Of a DNA stretch of 64,000 nt, positions 16,032-25,708 are shown piece after piece. The notes under the pieces were generated by a model. The model was not told the DNA's origin. It ran no database searches and saw only the letters and a program-made list of their open reading frames with translations. Source of the DNA: Vicinamibacterales bacterium (lineage in GTDB: Bacteria > Acidobacteriota > Vicinamibacteria > Vicinamibacterales > 2-12-FULL-66-21); assembly GCA_035699745.1 (NCBI GenBank), contig DASSPH010000055.1, forward strand, positions 1 through 64,000, given 5' to 3'. The position numbers were made by a program, and so were the translations under genes. Positions within the stretch are counted from its first letter, which is position 1; each line of letters opens with the position of its first letter.

Positions 16032-16964
16032 ATGTCTGAATCGCGCGCGGCGGTCCGCCCGCTCCTGAAATGGGCCGGGGGGAAGCGCCAGCTGCTGCCC
16101 GAGCTTCGTCCGTTCTATCCGCGGGTGTTCGCGCGCTACGTCGAGCCGTTTCTCGGCAGCGGCGCGGTCTTCCTCGATCTCTACAACACCGGGCTGCTGG
16201 ACGGACGGCGGGTGGCGCTGTCGGACATCAACGCCGACATCATCGGCTGCTATCTGATGGTGCGCGACCGTCCGGCCGCGGTGATCGCGGCGCTGCGCGC
16301 GCTGGAAGGGCGGCACCGCCGCCGCGGCGACACGCATTTCTACGACGTCCGCGACAACGCGTTCAATCCGACGCGGCGGGCCGTGCACGCGACGGCCGAC
16401 CCCGCGGCGTCGTACACGCCGGCGCTGGCGGCGATGCTCATCTATCTCAACCGGACCGGCTTCAACGGGCTGTTCCGGGTGAACGCGCGCGGCGACTTCA
16501 ACGTGCCGGCGGGGCGGTACCTGCGGCCGTTGATCTGCGACGACGCCAACCTGTTCGCCTGGAGCGCCGCTCTGAACCGGTCCGGGGTGACGATCGGCAT
16601 GGCGTCGTTCGAGCACGCGCTGGCGGACGCGGGCCAGGACGATTTCATCTATCTCGACCCGCCGTACGCGCCGGTGAGCGTCACCTCGCGCTTCACCGCC
16701 TACACGGCGGGGGGATTCGGACCGGTCCAGCAGGAGCGGCTGCAACGGCTGGTGATCGCGCTGGCCTCCCGGGGCGCGTCGGTCCTGCTCAGCAATTCCG
16801 CCGCCCCGCAGATCAAGGCGCTCTACGCGCGCGACCGCCACGCCAGAACGGCAGGGTTGAAGGCGACGACGGTGTCGGCGAGGCGCGCCATCAACTCGCG
16901 CGCCGCCAGCCGCGGCGCCGTCGCGGAGTATCTCATCACCAACGTCGCTCGCCGCTCGGTGTAA
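16032..16964 (+). CDS. Orphan DNA adenine methyltransferase (Dam / D12 class)
   Basis: A 310-residue N6-adenine methyltransferase. Motif I is LKWAGGKRQLLPEL near the N-terminus, LNRTGFNGLFRVNARGDFN is the typical middle stretch, and motif IV is YLDPPYAPVS. The C-terminal part with RRAINSRAASRGAVAEYLI resembles Dam-class ends. No restriction endonuclease or specificity gene is adjacent, so it is an orphan enzyme; GATC is the usual target of this class, but specificity cannot be read from the sequence. It follows the helicase by 34 bp and is probably co-transcribed. Confidence 0.88.
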   Translation: MSESRAAVRPLLKWAGGKRQLLPELRPFYPRVFARYVEPFLGSGAVFLDLYNTGLLDGRRVALSDINADIIGCYLMVRDRPAAVIAALRALEGRHRRRGDTHFYDVRDNAFNPTRRAVHATADPAASYTPALAAMLIYLNRTGFNGLFRVNARGDFNVPAGRYLRPLICDDANLFAWSAALNRSGVTIGMASFEHALADAGQDDFIYLDPPYAPVSVTSRFTAYTAGGFGPVQQERLQRLVIALASRGASVLLSNSAAPQIKALYARDRHARTAGLKATTVSARRAINSRAASRGAVAEYLITNVARRSV

Positions 16965-16998
16965 AATGAGCCCCTAGCATTCGCAGAGGAGGATACCG

Positions 16999-17976
16999 AT
17001 GACGGGCGCCACCATTCGCCGGACCCTCATGATTGCGGCCATGGCTGTTGCGGTTGCGATCGTGGCGACGCCGGCCTCCGCGCAGACCGGCCAGGTCAAG
17101 GGCAAGGTGGTCGACACCAAAGGCCAGCCGGTCGAGGGAGCGAAGATCACGCTGCTGAACCAGCAGACCAACCGCACGCTCGAGACCAAGACCAACAAGA
17201 AGGGTGAGTACATCCAGGTCGGGCTCGCGCCGGGCAAGTACCGGATCACCGCATCGAAAGACAGCCTGTCGGACACGGTCGACGTCGACATCCGCCTGGA
17301 AATGGCGACGCACGATTTCACGCTCGGCGCCGGCCGCGGCGGCGGCGGCGGGATGTCCAAGGAAGAGGTGGCGAAGGCCAAGGCCAAGGCGGAAGCCGCG
17401 ACCAAGACCTTCAACGAAGGGGTCGCGCTCAGCAACGAGGGCAAGGGAGACGAAGCGATCGCGAAGTTCAACGAGGTGATCGCCTCGATGCCCAACTGCG
17501 TGGAGTGCTACGCCAACATCGGCACGGTGCAGACGCGCGTCAGGAAGTACGACGAGGCCGAGGCGGCGTTCAAGAAGGCGATTGAGCTGAAGCCCGACTT
17601 CGCCGAGGCGTACAACGGCCTGGCGAATCTGTACAACGCCCAGAAGAAGTTCGATCAGGCCGCCGAAGCGAGCAAGAAGGCGATGGAGCTGGGCGGCGCC
17701 GCCGGCGCCGGCGCGGCCGGCGGCAGCGCCTCGTCCGTCTTCAACCAGGGGGTCATCCTCTGGAACGCCGGCAAGATCCCCGAGGCGAAGGCCCAGTTCG
17801 AGCAGGCGGTGAAGCTGGATCCGAACATGCCCGACGCGCAGTACTGGCTCGGCATGGCGCTGCTCAACTCCGGCGACACCGCGAGTGCGAAGCCGAAGTT
17901 CGAGGCGTATCTGAAGCTGGCCCCGACCGGCCAGTACGCCGAGACCGCGAAGTCGATCGTCGCGACGATCAAGTAG
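16999..17976 (+). CDS. Secreted protein with carboxypeptidase-regulatory-like domain and TPR repeats
   Basis: A 325-residue exported protein. The signal peptide ends near ATPASAQ (residue about 30). Residues 31-105 form a beta-sandwich of the carboxypeptidase-regulatory-like type (QVKGKVVDTKGQPVEGAKI, YIQVGLAPGKYRITAS). After a glycine run (GRGGGGG) come TPR units, including NEGVALSNEGKGDEAIAKFN, VRKYDEAEAAFKKAIELKPD and PEAKAQFEQAVKLDPNMPD. A second glycine/alanine-rich hinge separates the TPR blocks. This combination suggests a periplasmic scaffold or cell-surface assembly role; no specific function is assigned. A strong Shine-Dalgarno, AGAGGAGG, lies 7 bp before ATG 16999. Confidence 0.85.
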   Translation: MTGATIRRTLMIAAMAVAVAIVATPASAQTGQVKGKVVDTKGQPVEGAKITLLNQQTNRTLETKTNKKGEYIQVGLAPGKYRITASKDSLSDTVDVDIRLEMATHDFTLGAGRGGGGGMSKEEVAKAKAKAEAATKTFNEGVALSNEGKGDEAIAKFNEVIASMPNCVECYANIGTVQTRVRKYDEAEAAFKKAIELKPDFAEAYNGLANLYNAQKKFDQAAEASKKAMELGGAAGAGAAGGSASSVFNQGVILWNAGKIPEAKAQFEQAVKLDPNMPDAQYWLGMALLNSGDTASAKPKFEAYLKLAPTGQYAETAKSIVATIK

Positions 17977-18037
17977 CCCGTTTTCCGGCGGCGCGGCGCG
18001 GATCGTCGATTCGCGCCGCGGGCCGGTCAGCCGCCGC

Positions 18038-18745
18038 GTGGACAGCCAGGACATCGCCGCCAACCTCACCTCGATCCGTCAGCGGATCGCCGGGGCGGCC
18101 GCGGCGGCGGGCCGCAGCCCCGGGTCCGTGGCGCTCCTGGCGGTCTCGAAGACCTTCAGCGCCGACCACGTGCGCGCCGCCTGCGCCGCAGGGCAGCGGG
18201 ACTTCGGCGAGAACAAGGTCCAGGAGGGGCTGCAGAAGATCGGCGAAACGGCCGATCTGGAGATCAGGTGGCATCTCATCGGCCATCTGCAGTCGAACAA
18301 GGCGAAGAAGGCCGCGGCCGCGTTCGCGGCGATCCACGCCATCGACTCGATCGATCTCGTCCGCCGGGTGGACGCGGCGGCGGCGGAGGCGGGTGCCTCG
18401 CCCGATCTGTTCGTTCAGGTGGATCTCGCCGGAGAAGCGACGAAGTTCGGCGCGCCCGAGGCGGATGTGCCGGCGATCGTGCGCGCCGCGGCCGGCTGCC
18501 GCGCCGCCCGGCTGCGCGGGTTGATGCTCCTGCCGCCCTGGTTCGACGACCCGGAGCAGGCGCGCCCGTACTTCCGGCGGCTGCGCGATCTGCGCGATCG
18601 ACTGGTGGCGGACGGCATCGATCCCGACCGGCTGCGCGATCTCTCGATGGGGATGAGCCACGATTTCGAGGTGGCGATTCAGGAAGGGGCCACGCTGGTA
18701 CGCGTCGGCACCGCGATTTTCGGCAAACGCACTGTGAGGACCTGA
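18038..18745 (+). CDS. yggS: PLP homeostasis protein, YggS / YlmE family
   Basis: A 235-residue fold-III PLP protein (PLPBP), which binds PLP and affects amino-acid and vitamin B6 balance. The PLP lysine is in LLAVSKTF (residue about 38). FGENKVQEGLQKI, RWHLIGHLQSNKAKKA and the C-terminal LSMGMSHDFEVAIQEGATLVR are diagnostic. The start is GTG 18038. Its stop TGA overlaps the start of the next gene in TGATG. The neighbours divIVA and yggU recall the ylmE-ylmF-ylmG-divIVA cluster of Gram-positive bacteria and the yggS-yggT-yggU group of proteobacteria. Confidence 0.93.
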   Translation: MDSQDIAANLTSIRQRIAGAAAAAGRSPGSVALLAVSKTFSADHVRAACAAGQRDFGENKVQEGLQKIGETADLEIRWHLIGHLQSNKAKKAAAAFAAIHAIDSIDLVRRVDAAAAEAGASPDLFVQVDLAGEATKFGAPEADVPAIVRAAAGCRAARLRGLMLLPPWFDDPEQARPYFRRLRDLRDRLVADGIDPDRLRDLSMGMSHDFEVAIQEGATLVRVGTAIFGKRTVRT

Positions 18746-19356
18746 TGTTCGAGCACAAGCCGACGCCCGCCGCCAGCGATCCGGTCGCGCCGCAGCCGCC
18801 CGAGCGGATGATGCGAATCACGCCGCTCGACATGCGGCAGCACCGCTTCAAGCCGGCGCTGCGCGGCTACGACAAGACCGACGTGGTCGCGTTCCTCACC
18901 GAAGCGGCCGACGACTACGAGCAGGCGATGCGCGAGATCGATCGGCTGCGCGGCGATCTGATGCGGATGGAGGCGCTGCTGGCCGAGCACCGGCAGCGCG
19001 AGCAGAACCTGCGCGACACGCTGCTGACCGCGCAGCGGCTGTCCGGCGAGCTCAAGGAGACGGCGCAGGCGGAAGCGAAGATGATCATCCGCGAAGCCCA
19101 GGGACGCGCCGACCTGCTGATCCAGAAGGCGCAGGTCCGCCTCGAGGAGCTCGATCACGACTGCAACGAGCTGCGGCTGCGCCGCCGCGATGCCGAGGGG
19201 TCGGTGGAAGCGACGATTCAGGCGCTCTACCGCGCGCTCGAGTTCATGCGCGATCAGGATCAGTCGCGCACCGACGACAAGGTCCTGCTCCACCGCCCGC
19301 GGCAGGTCGAAGCGCCGGCGCCCCCTCAATTCGAGGAGCGGAAGGCGTCGAGCTGA
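18745..19356 (+). CDS. DivIVA-domain protein
   Basis: A 203-residue protein. After a 22-residue tail it has the DivIVA N-terminal motif ITPLDMRQHRFKPALRGYD, followed by KTDVVAFL, then a long coiled coil to about residue 175 (rich in E, R, Q, A with heptad spacing), and a proline-rich tail. DivIVA proteins bind curved membranes at poles and septa and recruit division or growth factors. The TGATG overlap with yggS implies translational coupling. Placement beside yggS and yggU supports a cell-division or envelope role, though a direct function is inferred. Confidence 0.85.
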   Translation: MFEHKPTPAASDPVAPQPPERMMRITPLDMRQHRFKPALRGYDKTDVVAFLTEAADDYEQAMREIDRLRGDLMRMEALLAEHRQREQNLRDTLLTAQRLSGELKETAQAEAKMIIREAQGRADLLIQKAQVRLEELDHDCNELRLRRRDAEGSVEATIQALYRALEFMRDQDQSRTDDKVLLHRPRQVEAPAPPQFEERKASS

Positions 19357-19418
19357 CCGCTGGCCGCTGGCCGCCTTCCGCGATCCGCCGTCTGCTCTCC
19401 GCTTGCCGCTGTGCTCGC

Positions 19419-19688
19419 ATGGTCCCGGCAGTGCTCGCGATTCGCGTCATCCCTCGGTCCCCGCGCACGCGCGTGGACGGCCGCCGGGGTGACGCGATCC
19501 TGATCCGCCTGAACGCGCCGCCGGTGGATGGCGCGGCCAACGACGCCCTCGTCGCCTTTCTCTCCGACGCCCTCGCTGTCCCCCGCCGGTCGATTGCCAT
19601 CGTGAGCGGTCTGACCTCGCGCGACAAGCGGGTGCGGGTGGAGGGGATGGATACTGACACCGCAATCGCGCGTCTGCTGCCGGCGTGA
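19419..19688 (+). CDS. yggU: DUF167 / YggU family protein
   Basis: An 89-residue protein of the small alpha/beta DUF167 family. The family signature is visible as LAIRVIPRSPRTRVDG, ILIRLNAPPVDGAANDALVAF and IVSGLTSRDKRVRVEG, at normal length. The molecular role of YggU is not established, but the gene commonly lies next to yggS and yggT. Here yggT itself is missing, and divIVA takes the place between yggS and yggU. Confidence 0.87.
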   Translation: MVPAVLAIRVIPRSPRTRVDGRRGDAILIRLNAPPVDGAANDALVAFLSDALAVPRRSIAIVSGLTSRDKRVRVEGMDTDTAIARLLPA

Positions 19689-19740
19689 GCGAACCGCTCC
19701 CTGTCCGGCCGTGGCCCCACACCCCGAACCTCGAACCGTC

Positions 19741-21024
19741 ATGCTCCACATCCGCCACATCCGCCAGCTGATCCCCTGCGCCGGCCCGGCACCCCGCCGC
19801 GGAGCCGCGCAGCGCGACCTCCCGATCATCCAGGACGGCGCCGTGATCGCCGATGGCGAGCGGATTCTGTTCGCCGGACCCGAGTCCGAGCTGCCGGCGT
19901 CGCTCGTCGCCGCACCCGACGCGACCGTCATCGACGCCCGCGGACTCTCCGTCGTCCCCGGCTTCGTCGACGCGCACACCCACGCGATGTATGCCGGCGA
20001 TCGGCGCGACGAACTGAGACGGCGCCTCGCCGGAGCCACCTACGCGGAGATCGCCGCGCAGGGCGGCGGCATCGTCTCGACCGTGCGCGCGACGCGTGAG
20101 GCGAGCGAGGACGAGCTCGTGGAGAGCACGCGCGCGCGGCTCGGCGAAATGCTGGCGTGCGGGACGACGACCGCCGAGATCAAGAGCGGCTACGGCCTGG
20201 ATCTCGAGAGCGAGCTGAAGATGCTGCGCGCGATCCGGCGGCTCGCTGCCCGCCAGCCGATCGACGTCGTCCCCACGTTCATGGGAGCGCACGACATTCC
20301 GGTGGACTATCGATCGCGGCGCGACGACTACGTGCGGCTGGTGATCGATCGGATGATCCCGGCGGTGGCGGAGGAGGGGCTCGCGGAATGGTGCGACGTC
20401 TTCTGCGAGCAGGGCGTCTTCACGCCGGATGAGTCGCGGCGGATCCTCGAGGCCGGAAAGGGGCGCGGCCTCGAGCCGCGTATTCACGCCGACGAACTCG
20501 GGCCGAGCGGCGGATCGCAGGTCGCCGCGGACGTCGGCGCCCGATCCGCCGATCATCTGATCTTCGTGCCGGCGGAGGGAATTGCCGCGATGCGGCGCGC
20601 CGACGTCGTCGCCACGCTGCTGCCCAACGCCGCGTTCTATCTGAAGCTCGGCCGGTTCCCCCCGGCGCGCGCGCTGATCGACGCCGGCGTGCCGGTCGCG
20701 CTTGCCACCGACGTCAATCCCGGCGGCGGCTTCTCCCCGTCGATGCCGTTCGCCATGACGCTCGCCTGCTTCGGCATGGGACTGACCTTCGAGGAAGCGC
20801 TCTGCGCCGCGACGATCAATGCCGCCCACTCGCTCGATCGCGCGTCGACGGTCGGCAGCCTCGAACCCGGCAAGCTCATGGATGCGGTCCTGATCGATGG
20901 CGACGCGATCGAATTGATCCGCGTCGGCGCCGCCTCGGTTGCCGGCGTGGTGAAACGTGGCAAGATCGAGCGGCAAGCGGCCGGCGGACAGCGGCCGGCG
21001 GACAGCGGGGGCAACAGCGCGTGA
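19741..21024 (+). CDS. hutI: Imidazolonepropionase
   Basis: A 427-residue amidohydrolase acting in histidine degradation, hydrolysing imidazolone propionate to formimino-glutamate. The metal motif is VDAHTHAMYAGDRRDE, and the family stretches GGGIVSTVRATREASEDEL, TTTAEIKSGYGLD, RIHADELGPSGGSQVAADV and VALATDVNPGGGFSPSM are present. The start is ATG 19741 (MLHIRHIRQL). The C-terminal end carries two 14-bp tandem copies of GCGGCCGGCGGACA (20977-21004), adding a low-complexity tail. The stop overlaps the ftcD start by 4 bp. hutH and hutU are not in the window. Confidence 0.94.
   Translation: MLHIRHIRQLIPCAGPAPRRGAAQRDLPIIQDGAVIADGERILFAGPESELPASLVAAPDATVIDARGLSVVPGFVDAHTHAMYAGDRRDELRRRLAGATYAEIAAQGGGIVSTVRATREASEDELVESTRARLGEMLACGTTTAEIKSGYGLDLESELKMLRAIRRLAARQPIDVVPTFMGAHDIPVDYRSRRDDYVRLVIDRMIPAVAEEGLAEWCDVFCEQGVFTPDESRRILEAGKGRGLEPRIHADELGPSGGSQVAADVGARSADHLIFVPAEGIAAMRRADVVATLLPNAAFYLKLGRFPPARALIDAGVPVALATDVNPGGGFSPSMPFAMTLACFGMGLTFEEALCAATINAAHSLDRASTVGSLEPGKLMDAVLIDGDAIELIRVGAASVAGVVKRGKIERQAAGGQRPADSGGNSA
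20977..21004 (+). repeat. Two 14-bp tandem repeats in the hutI 3' end
   Basis: GCGGCCGGCGGACA occurs twice in succession, encoding part of the non-conserved tail of HutI. The unit is not a multiple of 3, so copy-number change would shift the frame and alter the hutI-ftcD overlap. Confidence 0.6.
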
Positions 21025-21635
21025 AACTCACCGACACGACGATCACCGGCTTTCTCGACGCGCTGCGCGCTCCGGAGCCCACTCCTGGCGGCGGCTCGGC
21101 CGCCGCGCTTGCCGGCGCCATGGGCGCGTCGCTCTTCGCCATGATGGCGGGGCTGCCGAAATCCAGGGCGACGACGGCTGAAGATGCGGCGCGCCTCGCC
21201 GCGGCCGGGACGCGCTCGGCGGCGCTGGCCGATGAACTCACGATCCTGGTGGATCGGGACAGCGCGGCCTACGCGGACGTGATGGCCGCCTATCGCCTGC
21301 CGAAGGGAACCGCCGAGGAAAAGGCGGCCCGGTCGGCGGCCATTCAGAGCGCCATGCGCGGCGCCATCGCCGCGCCGCTGGACGTGATGCGTGCCTGCGC
21401 CGCCGCCGCCGAGCAGGGGGTCGTCGTCGCCGCGATGGGCAATCCCTCGGCGTCGAGCGACGCCGCGGTCGGCTTCGAGCTGCTCGGCGCCGGACTCCGC
21501 GGCGCGAAGCTGAACGTGGAGATCAATCTCGGCAGCGTCAAGGATGCCGAGTACGTGAAGCGCGTTCAGGCCGAGATCGAAGAACTCGAGCGCGCGATCG
21601 CACACGAAACCCGGGCGGCCAGGCAAGCGAGCTGA
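21021..21635 (+). CDS. ftcD: Formimidoyltetrahydrofolate cyclodeaminase
   Basis: A 204-residue FTCD_C / FchA-type cyclodeaminase, which converts 5-formimidoyl-THF to methenyl-THF and ammonia. Family features are TITGFLDALRAPEPTPGGGS at the N-terminus, AALAGAMGASLFAMMAGL, and VAAMGNPSASSDAAVGFELL. It starts with GTG 21021, overlapping the hutI stop in GTGA. With hutI it channels the formimino group of histidine into one-carbon metabolism; the transferase half (FTCD_N) is not encoded in the window. Confidence 0.9.
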   Translation: MKLTDTTITGFLDALRAPEPTPGGGSAAALAGAMGASLFAMMAGLPKSRATTAEDAARLAAAGTRSAALADELTILVDRDSAAYADVMAAYRLPKGTAEEKAARSAAIQSAMRGAIAAPLDVMRACAAAAEQGVVVAAMGNPSASSDAAVGFELLGAGLRGAKLNVEINLGSVKDAEYVKRVQAEIEELERAIAHETRAARQAS

Positions 21636-21693
21636 TGCGAGCGGAAGCGAGAGAGCGTGGAGGGATGTCCGAGAGGCGGAGCCGCTCGGCCAA

Positions 21694-22029
21694 TCAAGGT
21701 GTGGTGTATTCGAAGTCGAAGCGCCGCGCGTAGCCGGGCGCGAGCTGAATCATCTCGGCGTAGGCGACCTTGATCACCACCTTGTCGTTGGGCACGACGA
21801 CGCTGCGGCGGCTGATCTCGATGAACTCCGGCTCGAGCGGGATCGCGTTGCGCCTCGCCGCGTCCATCACTTTCTGCTTCAGCGCCTCGTCAGGGTCTTT
21901 GGCGCCGAACAGCGCGATCTCCCGCACCGCGTCGTTGAACTGCTGATCGTGGAAGAACGCCACCGCCAGCCGCGCTCCCGCGTTGACCAGCGCGAGGAAG
22001 ATGACCAGGCTGAGCAGCTTCTTGATCAT
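21694..22029 (-). CDS. Small single-pass membrane protein beside lepB (DUF4845-like)
   Basis: A 111-residue protein with one N-terminal membrane segment (LLSLVIFLALVNAGARLAVAF) and a soluble tail holding EFIEISRRSVVVPNDKVVIKVAY. It lies 3 bp after lepB. Many bacteria have a DUF4845-type gene next to lepA-lepB, and its size and layout fit, but the assignment rests mainly on position. Function unknown. Confidence 0.7.
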   Translation of the reverse strand: MIKKLLSLVIFLALVNAGARLAVAFFHDQQFNDAVREIALFGAKDPDEALKQKVMDAARRNAIPLEPEFIEISRRSVVVPNDKVVIKVAYAEMIQLAPGYARRFDFEYTTP

Positions 22030-22032
22030 CGG

Positions 22033-22727
22033 TCACCGGATCTGGTTGAAGAGACGCTCCCAGCGGGTCCTGGTGAAGAAATGCGTGACCACCGAGGCCA
22101 GGCGTTTCACCGTCGCGCCCAGCCCTTCGTCCAGGTAGTCCTCGCGTCCTGACTCGTACGACCAGTAGATCAGCAGCGCCCTGCCCTTGATGTAATGCCG
22201 CGGCAGGAAGCCCCAGTAGCGGCTGTCCTGCGAGTTGTCGCGATTGTCCCCCATCACGAAGTACTGGTCGGGCGGCACCGTGACCGGCCCGAACCGCTCG
22301 CGCAGATCGTAGGACGTGACTTCCTGGTATTCGTTCGACGGCGGGGTCAGGAAGTGGACGTAGGGCTCGTCGAGCGGCCGGCCGTCGACGTGCACTTTCT
22401 TGTTCTTCAGCTCGATGGTTTCTCCCGGCAGGCCGATCACCCGCTTGATGAAATCGCGATCGGGCTCGTCGGGATACTTGAAGACGACGATGTCGCCGCG
22501 GCGGATCGGGCGCACCGGCAGGACCTTGCGACCGATCGCCAGCGGCGTCGGCCCGAAGACGAACTTGTTCACCAGCAGGTGGTCGCCGATCAGCAGGTTG
22601 TTCTCCATCGACCCGGTCGGGATCTTGAACGCCTGCACCACCCAGGTGCGGACGAACAGGGCGAGGATCACCGCGATGACGATCGATTCGAAGTACTCGC
22701 GGACGACCGACTTCTTGAAGGTCGAGC

Positions 22728-22731
<4 letters not shown>
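22033..22731 (-). CDS. lepB: Signal peptidase I
   Basis: A 232-residue inner-membrane serine protease (S26A) that cleaves signal peptides. One N-terminal membrane helix (residues about 16-34) is followed by box [11 protein letters not shown] with the catalytic Ser41, box [13 protein letters not shown] with catalytic Lys96, and box [17 protein letters not shown]. Start ATG 22731 overlaps the lepA stop in ATGA, so it is translated together with lepA. The length is that of the compact Gram-positive-like enzymes, with a single predicted membrane anchor. Confidence 0.95.
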
Positions 22732-24530
<1,799 letters not shown>

Positions 24531-24570
24531 GCAGGTGATCGCTAAAGTATAGCACCCGCATGAGTTAGTG

Positions 24571-25623
24571 CTAGGCGCGCGCGGCGCGGCGTTCGTGCTC
24601 CAGCAGCCACTGCTTGCGCCACTTGCCGCCGCCGTAGCCGCACAGCGTCCCGTCGGCGCGGATGACGCGATGGCAGGGGACGATGATCGCGAGCTGGTTC
24701 TGGCCGTTGACGCGGCCGATGGCGCGGACGGCCCCGGGCGATCCGACTCGACGGGCCATGTCGCTGTACGAGCGCGTCTCGCCGTAGGGGATCTCGCACA
24801 GCGCGTTCCAGGCAGCGAGCTGGAACGGCGAGCCGTGCTGCTTCAGCGGGATGTCGAACTCGCGCCGCGTGCCGGCGAAGTACTCGCGCAACTGATCCGC
24901 CGTGCGCTGCAGGATCGGATGGTCGCCCGGCACGATCGGCGCGCGCAGCTTGGCGCGCAGGGCGCGCAGCTCCGTCTCCAGCGCGCGGCGATCGACGAAC
25001 TCGAGGAGCTCGAGCCCGCCGTCGCACGCGATGGCCAGCATCGGCCCGAGCGGCGTTTCGATCCAGGCGGCGGTGAGCAGCGCGCTCGCCCGCGCGCGCC
25101 CGGGCGTGTCGCCGAACACGCGGGCGAACGCCTCGCGGAAGCCGCTGTCGGATTCGAACCCGGCGTCCATGCCGGCATCGATCGTCGGCGCGCCGGCGTG
25201 CAGCGACTTCATCGCCGTCCCGAGGCGGCAGGCGCGCTGATACGCCTGGAACGTCATGCCGAACGACCGCTTGAACGTCCGCCGCACCTGCACGGGATCC
25301 AGTCCGCGCGCCCGCAGATCGTGATCGCGGAGCTTCAGATCCGGGCGCCGGCGCAGCTCGTCGAGGAGCGGCGTCAGCCAGTTCGGCGCGGCGGCGCCGG
25401 CGGCCATCGGCTCGCACAGCTGGCACGGCCGGTAGCCGCGGTGCAGCGCCTCCTGGATGGAGGGGGCGTACTCGACGTTCTCGGGCTTCGGCTTCCGCGC
25501 GTGGCACGTCGGCCGGCAGAAAATTCCGGTCGTCCGGATGCAGGCATAGAACAGCCCCTCGAACGACTGGTCGCGCTCGACGAGCGCGCGGTACATCTCG
25601 GCGGTGGAAGGGAGAGTCATCAT
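24571..25623 (-). CDS. ada: Ada-like bifunctional DNA repair regulator / O6-methylguanine-DNA methyltransferase
   Basis: A 350-residue protein with full Ada architecture. Residues 1-75 form the Ada zinc domain with Cys36, Cys40, Cys67 and Cys70 ([16 protein letters not shown]); Cys36 corresponds to the methylphosphotriester acceptor. Residues about 80-180 are an AraC-type HTH with [20 protein letters not shown]. The C-terminal methyltransferase has IIVPCHRVI with the acceptor cysteine and the [16 protein letters not shown] end. It repairs alkylated DNA and likely controls its own gene when methylated. The start ATG 25623 lies in the right arm of an inverted repeat; a second ATG follows immediately. 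Confidence 0.93.
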   Translation of the reverse strand: MMTLPSTAEMYRALVERDQSFEGLFYACIRTTGIFCRPTCHARKPKPENVEYAPSIQEALHRGYRPCQLCEPMAAGAAAPNWLTPLLDELRRRPDLKLRDHDLRARGLDPVQVRRTFKRSFGMTFQAYQRACRLGTAMKSLHAGAPTIDAGMDAGFESDSGFREAFARVFGDTPGRARASALLTAAWIETPLGPMLAIACDGGLELLEFVDRRALETELRALRAKLRAPIVPGDHPILQRTADQLREYFAGTRREFDIPLKQHGSPFQLAAWNALCEIPYGETRSYSDMARRVGSPGAVRAIGRVNGQNQLAIIVPCHRVIRADGTLCGYGGGKWRKQWLLEHERRAARA

Positions 25624-25650
25624 GGGCGCAGGTTACGCGCCTGCGCCCAT
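25622..25650 (-). promoter_or_regulatory. Inverted repeat over the ada start codon, with a five-codon upstream ORF
   Basis: The arms ATGGGCGCAGG (25650-25640) and CCTGCGCCCAT (25632-25622) are perfectly complementary over 11 bp with a 7-nt loop. The first two bases of the ada ATG lie in the right arm. The left arm begins with an ATG that opens a minimal reading frame Met-Gly-Ala-Gly-Ala-stop ending 9 nt before the ada ATG. Both arms include GCGCA, a string present in Ada operators of E. coli. It could act as an RNA hairpin limiting initiation or as a DNA operator. Confidence 0.5.
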
Positions 25651-25688
25651 TGTCCGCCACCGGGGTTTGAACAGGCAATTCTGGATCG

Positions 25689-25705
25689 CCGGGCTGAAAG
25701 CCCGG
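25689..25705. repeat. Palindrome CCGGGCTGAAAGCCCGG
   Basis: A 7-bp-arm palindrome in the ada-gltA gap, immediately upstream of the gltA stop. It resembles other GTAGC/CCGG-type palindromes in the window (43923-43946, 46455-46476, 50994-51017). It may end gltA transcription but has no T-run. Confidence 0.45.
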
Positions 25706-25708
25706 ACA

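Noticed and set aside
16032-16964. Restriction-modification system
   Set aside because: The adenine methyltransferase has no endonuclease or specificity neighbour; an orphan role is more likely.
19741-21635. Complete histidine utilisation operon
   Set aside because: Only hutI and ftcD are here; hutH and hutU are absent and the flanking genes are unrelated.
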